Below are positions 51,939 to 61,115 of a DNA stretch of 64,000 nt, piece after piece. The stretch is from JAKOVR01 sp031415655 (GTDB lineage: Bacteria > Actinomycetota > Acidimicrobiia > Acidimicrobiales > Acidimicrobilacustridaceae): assembly GCA_031415655.1 (NCBI GenBank), contig JANOSD010000190.1, positions 51,691-115,690 on the forward strand. The letters run 5' to 3'. The stretch's first letter is position 1, and the number at the start of each line of letters is the position of its first letter. The notes beneath the pieces were generated by a model. That model was not told the DNA's origin. It made no database searches and worked only from the letters and a program-made list of their open reading frames with translations. The position numbers and the translations under genes are program-made.

Positions 51939-51984
51939 TTTTGGATGGGATTCCGCCCGAATGCGGGCGGAATCCCATCCAGAA
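51939..51984 (+). repeat. Palindromic dispersed repeat, copy 3
   Basis: 46 bp with TTTTGGATGGGATTCCGCCC and GGGCGGAATCCCATCCAGAA and loop GAAT. In this copy the internal G-T mismatch is restored to a perfect pair. Located between dtd and the SDR gene. Confidence 0.9.
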
Positions 51985-52064
51985 TGGCTCAGCGCGGACC
52001 AGAACGCCTCAGAGGGGGATCGCTCGACCGGATCGGGCCGGTCAGCCGTGGGTCAGCCGACGCG

Positions 52065-52886
52065 TCAGGAAAATCGTTCGGTGACTTGGGTGGACAGGTA
52101 TCGGACGGCGCCCATCGGAAGTTTGCGCACGCTGGTGGCGATCACCTTGTTGTGCCAACCCGTGACCTCGACGGCCTTTCCACGGGCGACGGCGTCGAGC
52201 CCGGCGCGTGCTACTTCGTCGGCGGTCTGCCAAGTGAAACCTGGCGCGGTGACGTCGTAGCCACCGCGGTCCTGGAACTCCGTGCGGGTGAGCCCTGGGC
52301 ACAACGTGGTGATGGCCACTCCCTTGGAACGGACCTCCTCATGGACCGACTGCGAGAACGAGAGCACATAGGCCTTCGTGGCGGAGTAGTTGGCCGCGCC
52401 GGCGGCCGGTTGGAACGCCGCCGTCGAAGCGACGTTGAGCACCCCGCCCGAACCAGCCGCCGTCATCCGCCGGACCGCCGCATGAGTGAGGCGCATCAGC
52501 GCGACCACATTCACGAGGATCTCGGACTCCTCGTCGGCGACTGGCACTTCGCCGAACTCACCGTTGAAGCCGTAGCCCGCGTTGTTCACGAGTAAGTCGA
52601 TGGGCTGATCGTCGGCGGCGACCCGGGATTCCACCACGCCGAGCGCCGTCTGATTGGCGAGGTCGGCAGGGAGCACCTCAACCACGACCCCCGATCGTTC
52701 GCGAATCTCGGCCGCCAAGGTGTCGAGGCGATCCTTCGAGCGGGCAACCAGCACCACGTTCGTGCCGGCGGCGCCGAGTTGGCGGGCCATGGCCTCACCG
52801 ATGCCACTTGAGGCGCCGGTTACCAACGCCCGCCCCCACCGGGCCGTGTTCGCCGACTGCGGGGATGAGGTGACAGCGTCGTCCAT
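52065..52886 (-). CDS. SDR-family short-chain dehydrogenase
   Basis: A 273-aa NAD(P)-dependent oxidoreductase. The Rossmann motif is ALVTGASSGIGEAMARQLG, with LVNNAGYG (NNAG). The catalytic site ANYSATKAYVLSFSQSVHEE contains the YxxxK motif and a preceding Ser (GVLNVAS). C-terminal residues GFTWQTADEVARAGLDAVARGKAVE fit the family of dhs-27-like or KduD-like enzymes. The substrate is not predictable. It is a single gene between palindromic repeats. Confidence 0.87.
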   Translation of the reverse strand: MDDAVTSSPQSANTARWGRALVTGASSGIGEAMARQLGAAGTNVVLVARSKDRLDTLAAEIRERSGVVVEVLPADLANQTALGVVESRVAADDQPIDLLVNNAGYGFNGEFGEVPVADEESEILVNVVALMRLTHAAVRRMTAAGSGGVLNVASTAAFQPAAGAANYSATKAYVLSFSQSVHEEVRSKGVAITTLCPGLTRTEFQDRGGYDVTAPGFTWQTADEVARAGLDAVARGKAVEVTGWHNKVIATSVRKLPMGAVRYLSTQVTERFS

Positions 52887-52918
52887 CCCCCCAGACTACC
52901 GACTGGTACCGCTGCCCG

Positions 52919-52966
52919 GTTCTGGATGGGATTGTGCCCGAATACGGGCGGAATCTCATCCAGAAC
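52919..52966 (+). repeat. Palindromic dispersed repeat, copy 4
   Basis: 48 bp; GTTCTGGATGGGATTGTGCC left arm has TG for CC, right arm intact, loop AATA. Between the SDR gene and the DUF559 gene. Confidence 0.9.
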
Positions 52967-53017
52967 GGTGTTGAGGTCGCCTGGTGGCCGCTGGCGCGGC
53001 GGAAGGGGCGCGGCTGC

Positions 53018-53974
53018 TCACGCTGGGCGGGGAAGCTCGCCGAGCGCGATGAGGACCGTGGTTTGCCGGGCGATGGCATCACGTACGGTGCGAACCAGCC
53101 CGGCCGGGTCCGCGTGGGCGAACTGCCACGTGACGGGGACCACGAACCACCCGGCTTGGGCCATTCTGATCCGCTTCCGGGGGTCCCGCTCGAACGAAAC
53201 ATGGTTGAAGTGGTGCAGCTTGGAGTCGAGTTCCACCGCAACCTTGACATGCGGATACGCAAGGTCGACTTCGGCGATGAACTCGCCGCTGTCGTCGTAC
53301 ACCCGGTGGTGCACGACGGGGTCGAGCAAACCGGCGTCGCGAAACAGTCGGAGCACCAGATATTCAAACGTCGAGTCGGTCACTTCGGTGCCGAGTTCCC
53401 TCGCCAAGACGGCATGAAGCATGGCCATTCCGGGCCGGCCCCGGCGCAGGTGGAGCATCGCCGCCGCCCGCAAATCGTCGTCGGGTGCCAGCCGGTCGCG
53501 CCGGAGGTCGTCGACCGCATGCGATAGGCGGCGGATGTTGACTACCGCGGCGAGGTCGACCAGAACCCGACTCGGCGCCACGCACGGAATGCCCCGCACG
53601 AGGTCCACCTCCATCAGTTCCTGCGCTCGGGTCTGATGCACCGTGCCGGAAGGGATCGCCGAACCTCGGCCGTGGGCGACGGTTACCTCCACTCGCGTGT
53701 CGCGTTGGTAGGTATCGAAACCCCGCAAGCGCGCCGCCGATCGATGCGACGCCGCGCCGCCCGTCTGCAAGGTGAGCGCCATGAGCGAGCCCTCCCAGGT
53801 GGGCGGACTCCCCGCCATCCGATACACCCCGTTCCCTTCGGCGTCGATGCGGCCCGATCCCACCCATCGACTCAGGGTGGTGGAGCCAATCCCCAGCCTC
53901 GACGCCTGCCGAGCACTGAACACCTGGTGTTGCTCGCGGACAAGGGCGGACAGTGCTCGTTCCGGTCGACTCAC
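53018..53974 (-). CDS. AbiEi-type antitoxin-like/DUF559 protein
   Basis: A 318-aa protein. The N-terminal part (residues 1-60: EQHQVFSARQASRLGIGSTTLSRWVGSGRI) is a winged helix of the type IV antitoxin AbiEi family. The middle (VEVTVAHGRGSAIPSGTVHQTR; DLVRGIPCVAPSRVLVDLAA) is typical of the same family. The C-terminus (about 215-318: EVDLAYPHVKVAVELDSKLHH then RMAQAGWFVVPVTW) resembles a DUF559/Vsr-like endonuclease fold with an ExK-like core. No toxin gene accompanies it, so it may be a solitary defence-like gene. Start at GTG 53974. Confidence 0.8.
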   Translation of the reverse strand: MSRPERALSALVREQHQVFSARQASRLGIGSTTLSRWVGSGRIDAEGNGVYRMAGSPPTWEGSLMALTLQTGGAASHRSAARLRGFDTYQRDTRVEVTVAHGRGSAIPSGTVHQTRAQELMEVDLVRGIPCVAPSRVLVDLAAVVNIRRLSHAVDDLRRDRLAPDDDLRAAAMLHLRRGRPGMAMLHAVLARELGTEVTDSTFEYLVLRLFRDAGLLDPVVHHRVYDDSGEFIAEVDLAYPHVKVAVELDSKLHHFNHVSFERDPRKRIRMAQAGWFVVPVTWQFAHADPAGLVRTVRDAIARQTTVLIALGELPRPA

Positions 53975-54315
53975 CGTCGCTCCTGAAAGTACCAAAATAA
54001 CATGAAACAACACTAAAGGAACGTAGGGCTGTGGTGTCAACTCGTTCTGGATGGGATTCCGCCCGTTTGCGGGCGGAATCTCATCCAGAACGGCGGGAAC
54101 GGTCACGTACGACCGGGTGGAGCGGGCGAGAGGGGGGATCTGGCCGGCGGATCCGGCCATCCGAGAGGGGTCGAAAAGTGCCTGCTCCATTTGACCCACC
54201 GTGAGAGAGCGACAACGATTGTCGATTCGTTCAGCCTGGCCAGGCGTCCATCCCGAGGCAACGCTGCCAAACGGGGAGGCGACCACCGTTCGGGCCCCAC
54301 AGAGAGCAGTGCCCC
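53975..54315. other. Intergenic region without a gene
   Basis: About 340 bp between the divergent DUF559 and glycosyltransferase genes. It holds palindromic repeat copy 5 and presumably both promoters. The open frames visible there do not look like genes. Confidence 0.5.
54044..54091 (+). repeat. Palindromic dispersed repeat, copy 5
   Basis: 48 bp, the closest to consensus, loop TTTG. It lies between two divergent genes, so it cannot be a 3' terminator for either. Confidence 0.92.
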
Positions 54316-55704
54316 ATGGCCGCCACCCCCGACAAGTCTCGCGACGACGTCCCCCTGAGCATTGCCTACCTCTGCTACCGCGGGAAGCCCCACGTGGGGG
54401 GGCAAGGGGTGTACACCCGCCATCTCACCAAGGCCCTGTCCGACATGGGTCACTCGGTCGAGGTGCTCGGCGGGCCGCCCTACCCCGAACTCGATCCTCG
54501 CGTGCCGCTGGTGGAGCTGCCCAGCCTCGAGATCTACAACGACTACTTCCCGATGCGCATGCCCGGCCTTTGGGAGCTCAAGAGTTTCGCCGACTGGCTG
54601 GAGGTCACCAGCTTCAGTCTCGGCAATTTCCCCGAGCCACTGGCATTCAGCGTTCGGGCCTATCAACATCTGCAAAAGCGGGTGAACGAGTTCGACCTCG
54701 TGCAGGACAACCAATGCCTCGGCTACGGCCTCCTCGGCATGGAGCACATTGGCCTTCCGGTGCTCGGCACGATTCACCATCCCATTACCGTCGACCGGCG
54801 CCTGGAAATGGAGCATGCAGAGAGCACCTGGCAACGCATTGCCAAAGCCCGTTGGTACGCCTTCACCAAGATGCAGACCCGCGTTGCGAGCCGCCTCACC
54901 CGTGTGGTCACCGTCAGCCAGAACTCCTTCGAGGACATCCACCGGGACCACAAGGTGGCCAAGGAGCGGATGCACGTGGTGCCCGTCGGGGTCGACCAAG
55001 ACCTCTTCAAGCCCATGCCCCACGTGGAGCGCATCAAAGGTCGGCTCATCACCACCGCATCGGCCGACGTCACCATGAAGGGCCTCAAGTACCTGCTCGA
55101 GGCGCTGGCCAAACTGCGTACCGAACGGCATGTGGAACTGGTTGTGATCGGCAAGCTCAAGGAAGACGGCCCGTCGGCCAAGATCATCGACGACCTCGGC
55201 CTTCGAGACGCCGTCACGTTCATCACCGGCGTGCCGGAAGAGCGGATCATCGAGCTCTACAGCGAGGCCGAGCTGGCCGTCGTCCCAAGCCTCTATGAGG
55301 GTTTCTCACTCCCGGCCATCGAGGCCATGAGCTGCGGTGTGCCGCTCGTGGCCACCACCGGCGGGGCCCTACCTGAGGTGGTCGGAAAGGACGGCGAAAC
55401 CGCTCTCACCGTGCCGCCGGGAGATAGTGATGCGCTTGCCGCCAAGATCCGAATCGCCCTCGACGATCCCGAACTGCGAACCCGGATCGGGGCCGCGGGC
55501 CGACAACGAGTGATCGACCGCTGGACGTGGCGCCACACTGCGGTCGGCACCGTCGAGCAATACCGGGGACTGCTGGCGGACACGGCGGCGATCCAAGCTC
55601 GTCGCCCCGGCGGGGCCGCGAGCGCCCCTCGTTTCCAGGCCCGTTCGGTGATCTCATCGGCGTCGACAAGTTCGGCTGTAAATGCCGGCAAGACGGAAGG
55701 CTGA
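54316..55704 (+). CDS. Glycosyltransferase family 4
   Basis: Retaining GT-B glycosyltransferase of 462 aa. The N-terminal domain begins SIAYLCYRGKPHVGGQGVYTRHL and includes DNQCLGYGLLGM. The C-terminal domain has VVTVSQNS, VVPVGVDQDLFKP, TASADVTMKGLKYLLEAL and the nucleotide-sugar motif PSLYEGFSLPAIEAMSCGVPLVATTGGALPEVV (E-x7-E type). The first gene of a three-gene run with a methyltransferase and a toroid protein, separated by 3 bp and overlapping 8 bp. The acceptor is unknown; a secreted glycolipid is possible. Confidence 0.9.
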   Translation: MAATPDKSRDDVPLSIAYLCYRGKPHVGGQGVYTRHLTKALSDMGHSVEVLGGPPYPELDPRVPLVELPSLEIYNDYFPMRMPGLWELKSFADWLEVTSFSLGNFPEPLAFSVRAYQHLQKRVNEFDLVQDNQCLGYGLLGMEHIGLPVLGTIHHPITVDRRLEMEHAESTWQRIAKARWYAFTKMQTRVASRLTRVVTVSQNSFEDIHRDHKVAKERMHVVPVGVDQDLFKPMPHVERIKGRLITTASADVTMKGLKYLLEALAKLRTERHVELVVIGKLKEDGPSAKIIDDLGLRDAVTFITGVPEERIIELYSEAELAVVPSLYEGFSLPAIEAMSCGVPLVATTGGALPEVVGKDGETALTVPPGDSDALAAKIRIALDDPELRTRIGAAGRQRVIDRWTWRHTAVGTVEQYRGLLADTAAIQARRPGGAASAPRFQARSVISSASTSSAVNAGKTEG

Positions 55705-55707
55705 CGC

Positions 55708-56496
55708 ATGCTCACCGTGGACTACGACAAACTCGGCGTGCGTGCTGGTGATCTCATGCTCGACCTCGGGTGCGGCTTCGGGCGGCACGGCTACGAGGCA
55801 TTTCGCCGGGGGGCCCGCGTGGTGGCGTGCGATTTCAGCCACCCCGAGCTGTGCCAGGTGAAGGCGATGTTTCGGGCCATGGTCGATGGTGGCGAGGCTC
55901 CGCCGACCGGCATGGGCGACTGTGTTAACGGCGACGCCACCAAACTTCCCTACCCCGATAACACCTTCGATCGGATCATCGCCTCGGAGGTGCTCGAACA
56001 CATCCCCGACGACACCGCCGCCTACCGCGAACTCATGCGGGTACTCAAGCCTGGTGGCACCGTTGCCGTCACTGTTCCGGCGTGGCTAGCCGAGACCATC
56101 TGCTGGACGCTCACCGATGAGTACTACGCCCCCAAAGCCGAGGGCGGCCACGTGCGGATCTATACGGAGAGCTTGGTGCGGTCGAAGATGGCCGGCGCCG
56201 GACTCACCCCCGAAGGGGCGCACCTCGCCCACGGCCTCCACACGCCCTACTGGTGGCTCAAATGCGCGGTTGGCATAAAGAACGACGACTTCCCCCTCGT
56301 CAAGCTCTACCACAAGCTCCTCGTTTGGGACATCGCCAAGGCACCATGGATCACCCGCACCACCGAAAAGCTCATCAACCCGATCCTTGGGAAAAGCCTG
56401 GTGGTCTACGCCCGCAAACCCATCGGAGCGGGCGGGCCGAACTCCGCCGTCGAATCCCGTACAGCCGACCAGACGTCGGAGCTGGCCCATGCCTGA
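55708..56496 (+). CDS. Class I SAM-dependent methyltransferase
   Basis: A 262-aa Methyltransf_11-like enzyme. Motif I MLDLGCGFGRHGYEAFRRGA, then VVACDFSH, NGDATKLPYPDNTFDRIIASEVLEHIPDD and LMRVLKPGGTVAVTVP are in order. The start is the ATG at 55708, 3 bp after the glycosyltransferase stop. Its stop overlaps the toroid gene start by 8 bp. The same trio recurs in other actinobacteria as far as I recall, which suggests a dedicated modification pathway of unknown product. Confidence 0.9.
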   Translation: MLTVDYDKLGVRAGDLMLDLGCGFGRHGYEAFRRGARVVACDFSHPELCQVKAMFRAMVDGGEAPPTGMGDCVNGDATKLPYPDNTFDRIIASEVLEHIPDDTAAYRELMRVLKPGGTVAVTVPAWLAETICWTLTDEYYAPKAEGGHVRIYTESLVRSKMAGAGLTPEGAHLAHGLHTPYWWLKCAVGIKNDDFPLVKLYHKLLVWDIAKAPWITRTTEKLINPILGKSLVVYARKPIGAGGPNSAVESRTADQTSELAHA

Positions 56497-57592
56497 TCGC
56501 CCCGAAGTGAAGATCCCCTTCGTCAACGGTGTCCTCACCCCCACCGAAGTGCGAGCGACCGTCGACGCCATCGCGTCGTGGCAGCTCGGCAGCGGCATGA
56601 TCCCGTGGTACCCCGGCGGTCACGCCGATCCTTGGAACCATGTCGAGGCGGCGATGGCGTTGGCGTTGGGTGGCCGGATCAACGAGGCCGAACGGGCCTA
56701 CCAGTGGCTGGCCGACATCCAACGACCCGACGGTTCCTGGCACCAGTACTACCTCGAAGACTCGGTCGAACACGACAAACTCGATGCCAACGTGATCAGT
56801 TACGTGGCCGCCGGGGTATGGCATCACTGGCTCCTCACCGAGGATCGGGGCTTCGCCGAGACGATGTGGCCGACCGTCGAGAAAGCCATCGACTGGGTAC
56901 TCGACCTCCAGACTCCTCGCGGCGAGATCATCTGGGCTCGTCACACCGACGGCACGCCATGGTCGTTCGCCCTCCTTACCGGCTCGTCGTCGATGTGCCA
57001 CTCACTGCGCTGCGGCATTGCCTTGGCGCAACTTCTCGACCACGAGCGCCCGGACTGGGAACTGTCCGCCGCCCGCCTTTCCCACGTGGTGTCGGCCCAC
57101 TGTCGCGGCGATATGCCCGACGCCTTCGCCCCCAAGAACCGGTGGGCGATGGACTGGTACTACCCGGTGCTTGCCGGCGTACTCAGCGACGCCGACGGCG
57201 AAGCCCGCATGGCGGCTCGGCGCGACACGTTCATCGTCGACGGCCTCGGTGTTCGGTGCGTGAGCGATCGGCCCTGGATCACCGCCGCAGAGACGTGTGA
57301 ATGCCTGTTCGCCGAGCTGTCGCTGGGCAACAACGAGCGTGCGCTCGACCTTTTCCGCTGGGCCCAACAACTCCGCGACGACGACGGTCACTACTTCACC
57401 GGCATCGTCTTCCCCGAGATGGTGCATTTCCCCGGCGGCGAGCGCACCACCTATACCGACGCGTCGATCGTCCTGGCCGCCGATGCACTCAGTCGCACCA
57501 GCGCGGCAAGCGGGCTGTTTGTGCAGCACGATCTTCTCCCGGCCCTGGTGCTCGCCGAGACCGACCCGGACGAAGACCTCGCCCGCGACTAA
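56489..57592 (+). CDS. Prenyltransferase/six-hairpin alpha-toroid protein
   Basis: A 367-aa alpha/alpha-toroid protein of the prenyltransferase/glucoamylase-like class. Features are GMIPWYPGGHADPWNHVEAAMALAL, YQWLADIQRPDGSWHQYY and TYTDASIVLAADAL. Paired helices repeat through the chain. No canonical DxDD or glycosidase dyad is certain to me, so the reaction cannot be named. Overlaps the methyltransferase by 8 bp, third in the GT4-methyltransferase-toroid operon, and is followed by a strong hairpin. Confidence 0.75.
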   Translation: MPDRPEVKIPFVNGVLTPTEVRATVDAIASWQLGSGMIPWYPGGHADPWNHVEAAMALALGGRINEAERAYQWLADIQRPDGSWHQYYLEDSVEHDKLDANVISYVAAGVWHHWLLTEDRGFAETMWPTVEKAIDWVLDLQTPRGEIIWARHTDGTPWSFALLTGSSSMCHSLRCGIALAQLLDHERPDWELSAARLSHVVSAHCRGDMPDAFAPKNRWAMDWYYPVLAGVLSDADGEARMAARRDTFIVDGLGVRCVSDRPWITAAETCECLFAELSLGNNERALDLFRWAQQLRDDDGHYFTGIVFPEMVHFPGGERTTYTDASIVLAADALSRTSAASGLFVQHDLLPALVLAETDPDEDLARD

Positions 57593-57626
57593 CGCCATCC
57601 ACCCCTTAACGCCGTCCACCCCATGG

Positions 57627-57676
57627 TTTTTGGTAGGGGAGACGCATCAGTTCTGATGCGTCTCCCCTACCAAAAA
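57627..57676. terminator. Perfect 23-bp inverted repeat, bidirectional terminator
   Basis: Arms TTTTTGGTAGGGGAGACGCA...TCA (57627-57649) and its exact complement (57654-57676), loop GTTC. It sits between the convergent toroid gene and the 154-aa gene, and the A/T ends give a U-run on either strand. This is a classic two-way intrinsic terminator. Confidence 0.85.
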
Positions 57677-57699
57677 CGAGTTGGGGGAAAGATTGGGTG

Positions 57700-58164
57700 T
57701 TAGCGGGTGGATTCCCAGGCGTTGATGAAGCTGTCGATGTTGTTGCCGATCTTCGGTGCCTCGCGTGCCGTGCCACCTTCGTCAGCGAATCGCAGCACCA
57801 CACGGGTAGACGCCTTCTGTGCCGTGGTCTCCACCGCCTCGAGTTCAGCGATCGGAAGCTCGCAAAGCAGCGTCTTTGGCTTGCCGGTGAGTTGGGTCCA
57901 GCCCCAAACGAGGAACCGTTTGTCGGTGATGCCCACCACCATGGTGCCGGGAGGGAGGGTGGCGGCGAAGCCGAGATCGGGATCGACGTCGGGCTCTTGG
58001 GCGCTCTGTCGTATCGCCACCTGCGCCGCTGCGCCACCAATCCCTCGGGCCATGCTCCGGCCCGCTGTTCGGGGCGGATGGAGGAGCAATCCCGCCAATA
58101 GCGTCTCGCCGTCTTGAATATCCGCCCCCACGTTCTTTTCGATCTTTTCGTTCCACGTCGACAT
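57700..58164 (-). CDS. PH-like-domain hypothetical protein
   Basis: A 154-aa soluble protein from the ATG at 58164 (MSTWNEKIEKNVGADIQDGE). ALGFAATLPPGTMVVGITDKRFLVWGW and KPKTLLCELPIAELEAVE resemble a bacterial PH-like or short SHOCT-associated domain. Families of this type are membrane-associated regulators, but I cannot assign a role. A two-way terminator separates it from the toroid operon. Confidence 0.6.
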   Translation of the reverse strand: MSTWNEKIEKNVGADIQDGETLLAGLLLHPPRTAGRSMARGIGGAAAQVAIRQSAQEPDVDPDLGFAATLPPGTMVVGITDKRFLVWGWTQLTGKPKTLLCELPIAELEAVETTAQKASTRVVLRFADEGGTAREAPKIGNNIDSFINAWESTR

Positions 58165-58349
58165 TGGTCCGACCGTAGCAGCGCACACCTTCCGGCCCAC
58201 CTTCGGGCCCACCGGCCGGCGCCCCATCCGGCCCACCGTCCGAACTGGGCACACGTTTCGTCGCTGGAGCCACAGAAAGGGTGTCCAGTTCGCAGAATGG
58301 GCAGCTCGTCGCCCTCACTGCGATCGAGGTGGCTTAGGCTGAGCGCCGA

Positions 58350-60935
58350 ATGATGCGCAAAATCACTCTCCGCGGTCTCCGAGCCCACCCGGTACGTTTC
58401 ATCGCCACGATGCTCGCCGTCATTATCGGCACGGCGTTTCTCAGTGGGGCGTTGGTGCTGAAGGAGTCCGTCAGCACCACCTTCGAGAACAACACCACCG
58501 CCGCGCTCAAGGCGGTCGATGCGGCGATCGAGCCCGACCTTGAGCGGGCCAACCGCGACTTCATCGCCAATCCCACTGTCGATGCGGCGCTGGTCGACGT
58601 GGCGCGAGAGGTTCCCGGCGTTCGCGCCGTGGCACCCACCCTCGAGGGTTCGTTGTCCATCCTCGACGCCAACGGCAAGGCCAAAAAGCCCCGCGCCAGT
58701 GGGTTCCTCCGCATCGACGACGAGGCGCTCAACCCCTACCGACTGGTGTCCGGACGTTGGCCGGAAACGGCCGGTGAGGTTGCGGTCGACATCACGACGG
58801 TCGCCGACAATCCCGCGACAGACGTCGGCACTACGATCGGCCTGGGCACCACCGACGGTCGGCAAGAAGCCAACGTAGTGGGAACCGTGAGTTATCTCAC
58901 ACTGGGGCGCGACGGCAACGGCCCGAACATCATCGTGCACCGAGACAATGCCTTTGCGTGGCTGGGCGCGGGAGAGACGCAGTACCAGAAGATTCTCGTG
59001 GCCGGCAATCCCGGTGCTGCCAGCCTGGTCACGGATCTTCGAACCGCACTCGGCCCGACGGTGTCGGTAAAGAGTGGCGATACGTTCCGTGTAGAGGCTG
59101 CCGGGGCTGCGGCGGGCCTCGCCAACGCACTCGGTACTGGCCTTTCGATCTTCGCCTACGTCGCGCTCTTCATCTGCATCTTCATCGTCTACAACACCTT
59201 CACTACCGTGGTTGCTCAGCGCACCCGGGAACTCGCCCTCCTCCGAGCCCTCGGCGCCAGTGCGAAACAGGTGCGCAGAGCGGTACTGCTCGAAGCACTG
59301 GTGGTCGGGGTCGTCGCCAGCCTCAGCGGCTTGCTGGCCGGCATCGCTCTCGCCCTCGCACTCGCCAAGGCAGCACCCGGTCTCGTGAGTGCGGGCAACG
59401 GCTCGCAGATCAACCTCGCCGTCTCAACGGCCACGATCATCCAGGTCATGCTGGTCGGCACCGTGATCACCATGATCTCCGCCGTGCTCCCCGCCTTCCG
59501 CAGTGCCCGTGTCCGGCCGCTGCAGGCGATGCGCACGGTCGCCATCGACAAGAGTGGAACCAGCAAGATCCGTTCGGCAGTCGGTCTGGGTTTCACGCTC
59601 CTCGGAGTGGCCGCATTGGTGCTGTCACTCACCACAAAAACACCACTCCTGCTCGCCTTCGGCCCCCCGTTGCTCTTTCTCGGGCTACTTTTTGCGGGAC
59701 CTAACCTTGCTTCGTTGTTCGCCCGGGCGGCCGCAAAACTCGGCATGGGGCGGCGAATCACTTCGCGTCTCGCCACCGACAACTTGGCCCGCAACCCTCG
59801 ACGGGCAGCGACCACGGCGAATGCCTTGGTGATCGGTGTGTTCCTCGTGGTGTTCGTCACCGCAGCCGGTGGTGCCCTTCGGGACTACGCCATCGATTTC
59901 ATCTCGAAGTTTGGCGGGGCCGATCTCAATCTCACGTCCGAGAACGGCGACGCCATCCCCACAGAACTGGGGCCGAAGATCGAGGCCATCCCGGGCGTCC
60001 GTGACAGCGTCGAGGTGTACGGCAACTTCGGTCGGGCCTCCCAACCTGGGGCGCAAGCGGGCGGGGGGGCCATTTTCCCGCCGTCCGCCACGGATCTTTC
60101 CAAGGCGGAGTCGGCCTTGGGCCTCAAGGTGAAGAGCGGCAAGCCCTTCACCGAGATCGCCAAGGGGGAGGCCGCCCTTCAGGACTTCGGCGAGCTTCTC
60201 GGTGGGAGTAACGGTGGGGGCAGCGGCGGGGGCAGCGGCGCCCGCTTCCCTGGTCTTGGCGACACCATGATCGTCACGTTCGGGAACGGCGCCATCAAGG
60301 AGTACAGAATCGTCACCATGATGGACGTGAGCCTGAGCGTGCCGCCGCTGCTTATGAGTACGGCTGAGGCACAATCCGTCGATCCCAAGGTCGCGGTCGT
60401 GCAATATTCGCTTACGGCTGAGCCCGGCCAGGTTGACGCCGTGAAGGCGGAGCTCGATTCGCTCACCAACGACTATTCCAACCTCGTGGTGTTCGAAGGC
60501 GTCTTCGTCGTGCAGTTCCTCAAGGACTTCTTCAATGGGTTGATCTCGGCGGTGAATGCCCTGTTGGGAGTCGCGATCGTGGTGGCGATTTTCGGCATCG
60601 TGAACACCCTGGTGCTGGCCATCACCGAACGGACCCAAGAGATCGGGCTGTTGCGCGCCGTCGGCATGACCCGCGCTCAGCTCCGATCGTCGATTCGTTC
60701 CGAGGCCGTGCTCGTATCGTTGCTGGGAACGGTGCTCGGCGTGGTGTTTGGCTTGTTTGTTGCGTATTGCGTCGCCACCACCCTCATCGACCGTACCGGT
60801 GGCGGTTTCTCCTGGCCGATCCAGGAGCTGATCACGATCACCATCGCCGGCGTTGTTGTCGGCGTGTTGGCCTCGCTCATCCCCGCCGCCCGCGCCGCCA
60901 AGCTCGACATCTTGGATTCGATCAAACACGACTAG
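58350..60935 (+). CDS. FtsX/MacB-type ABC transporter permease (orphan)
   Basis: An 861-aa membrane protein with two FtsX domains. N-terminal KITLRGLRAHPVRFIATMLAVIIGTAFLSGALVL is followed by an extracytoplasmic domain, ELALLRALGASAKQVRRAVLLEALVVG and a second set (QEIGLLRAVGMTRAQLRSSIRSEAVLVS). The Gly-rich segment NGGGSGGGSG is near residue 620. These permeases normally pair with an ABC ATPase, but none is next to it. The exported or sensed substrate is unknown. Confidence 0.87.
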   Translation: MMRKITLRGLRAHPVRFIATMLAVIIGTAFLSGALVLKESVSTTFENNTTAALKAVDAAIEPDLERANRDFIANPTVDAALVDVAREVPGVRAVAPTLEGSLSILDANGKAKKPRASGFLRIDDEALNPYRLVSGRWPETAGEVAVDITTVADNPATDVGTTIGLGTTDGRQEANVVGTVSYLTLGRDGNGPNIIVHRDNAFAWLGAGETQYQKILVAGNPGAASLVTDLRTALGPTVSVKSGDTFRVEAAGAAAGLANALGTGLSIFAYVALFICIFIVYNTFTTVVAQRTRELALLRALGASAKQVRRAVLLEALVVGVVASLSGLLAGIALALALAKAAPGLVSAGNGSQINLAVSTATIIQVMLVGTVITMISAVLPAFRSARVRPLQAMRTVAIDKSGTSKIRSAVGLGFTLLGVAALVLSLTTKTPLLLAFGPPLLFLGLLFAGPNLASLFARAAAKLGMGRRITSRLATDNLARNPRRAATTANALVIGVFLVVFVTAAGGALRDYAIDFISKFGGADLNLTSENGDAIPTELGPKIEAIPGVRDSVEVYGNFGRASQPGAQAGGGAIFPPSATDLSKAESALGLKVKSGKPFTEIAKGEAALQDFGELLGGSNGGGSGGGSGARFPGLGDTMIVTFGNGAIKEYRIVTMMDVSLSVPPLLMSTAEAQSVDPKVAVVQYSLTAEPGQVDAVKAELDSLTNDYSNLVVFEGVFVVQFLKDFFNGLISAVNALLGVAIVVAIFGIVNTLVLAITERTQEIGLLRAVGMTRAQLRSSIRSEAVLVSLLGTVLGVVFGLFVAYCVATTLIDRTGGGFSWPIQELITITIAGVVVGVLASLIPAARAAKLDILDSIKHD

Positions 60936-60948
60936 GAGCGTGTTCCCG

Positions 60949-61085
60949 CAACGCTTCGGAAAGCGGAGTCCGAGCCATGGTTGAAGACTCTCGCGAGGAC
61001 GTCACGTCGAAAGCCCTTTTGGGCGGTGAGACGGAGGACCCTGCGAGATTCGAAACTGGCCAGAAGCCGCCGAATGGTTCCTGGG
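60949..61085. repeat. Diverged dispersed repeat, left copy
   Basis: About 137 bp sharing blocks with 63738-63850: CAACGCTTCGGAAAGCGGA, CCGAGCCA, GACGTCACGTCGAAAGCCC, TTTTGGGCGGTG and CGCCGAATGGTTCCTGG. It lies just after the FtsX-like permease. Confidence 0.7.
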
Positions 61086-61115
61086 ACGCGATCCTCGCCC
61101 CCCGGCGGCGCTGCC

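Noticed and set aside
51347..54091. Palindromes as simple terminators
   Set aside because: All copies share one orientation regardless of gene direction, and copy 5 lies between divergent genes; terminator function cannot explain the set, although some copies may act as one.
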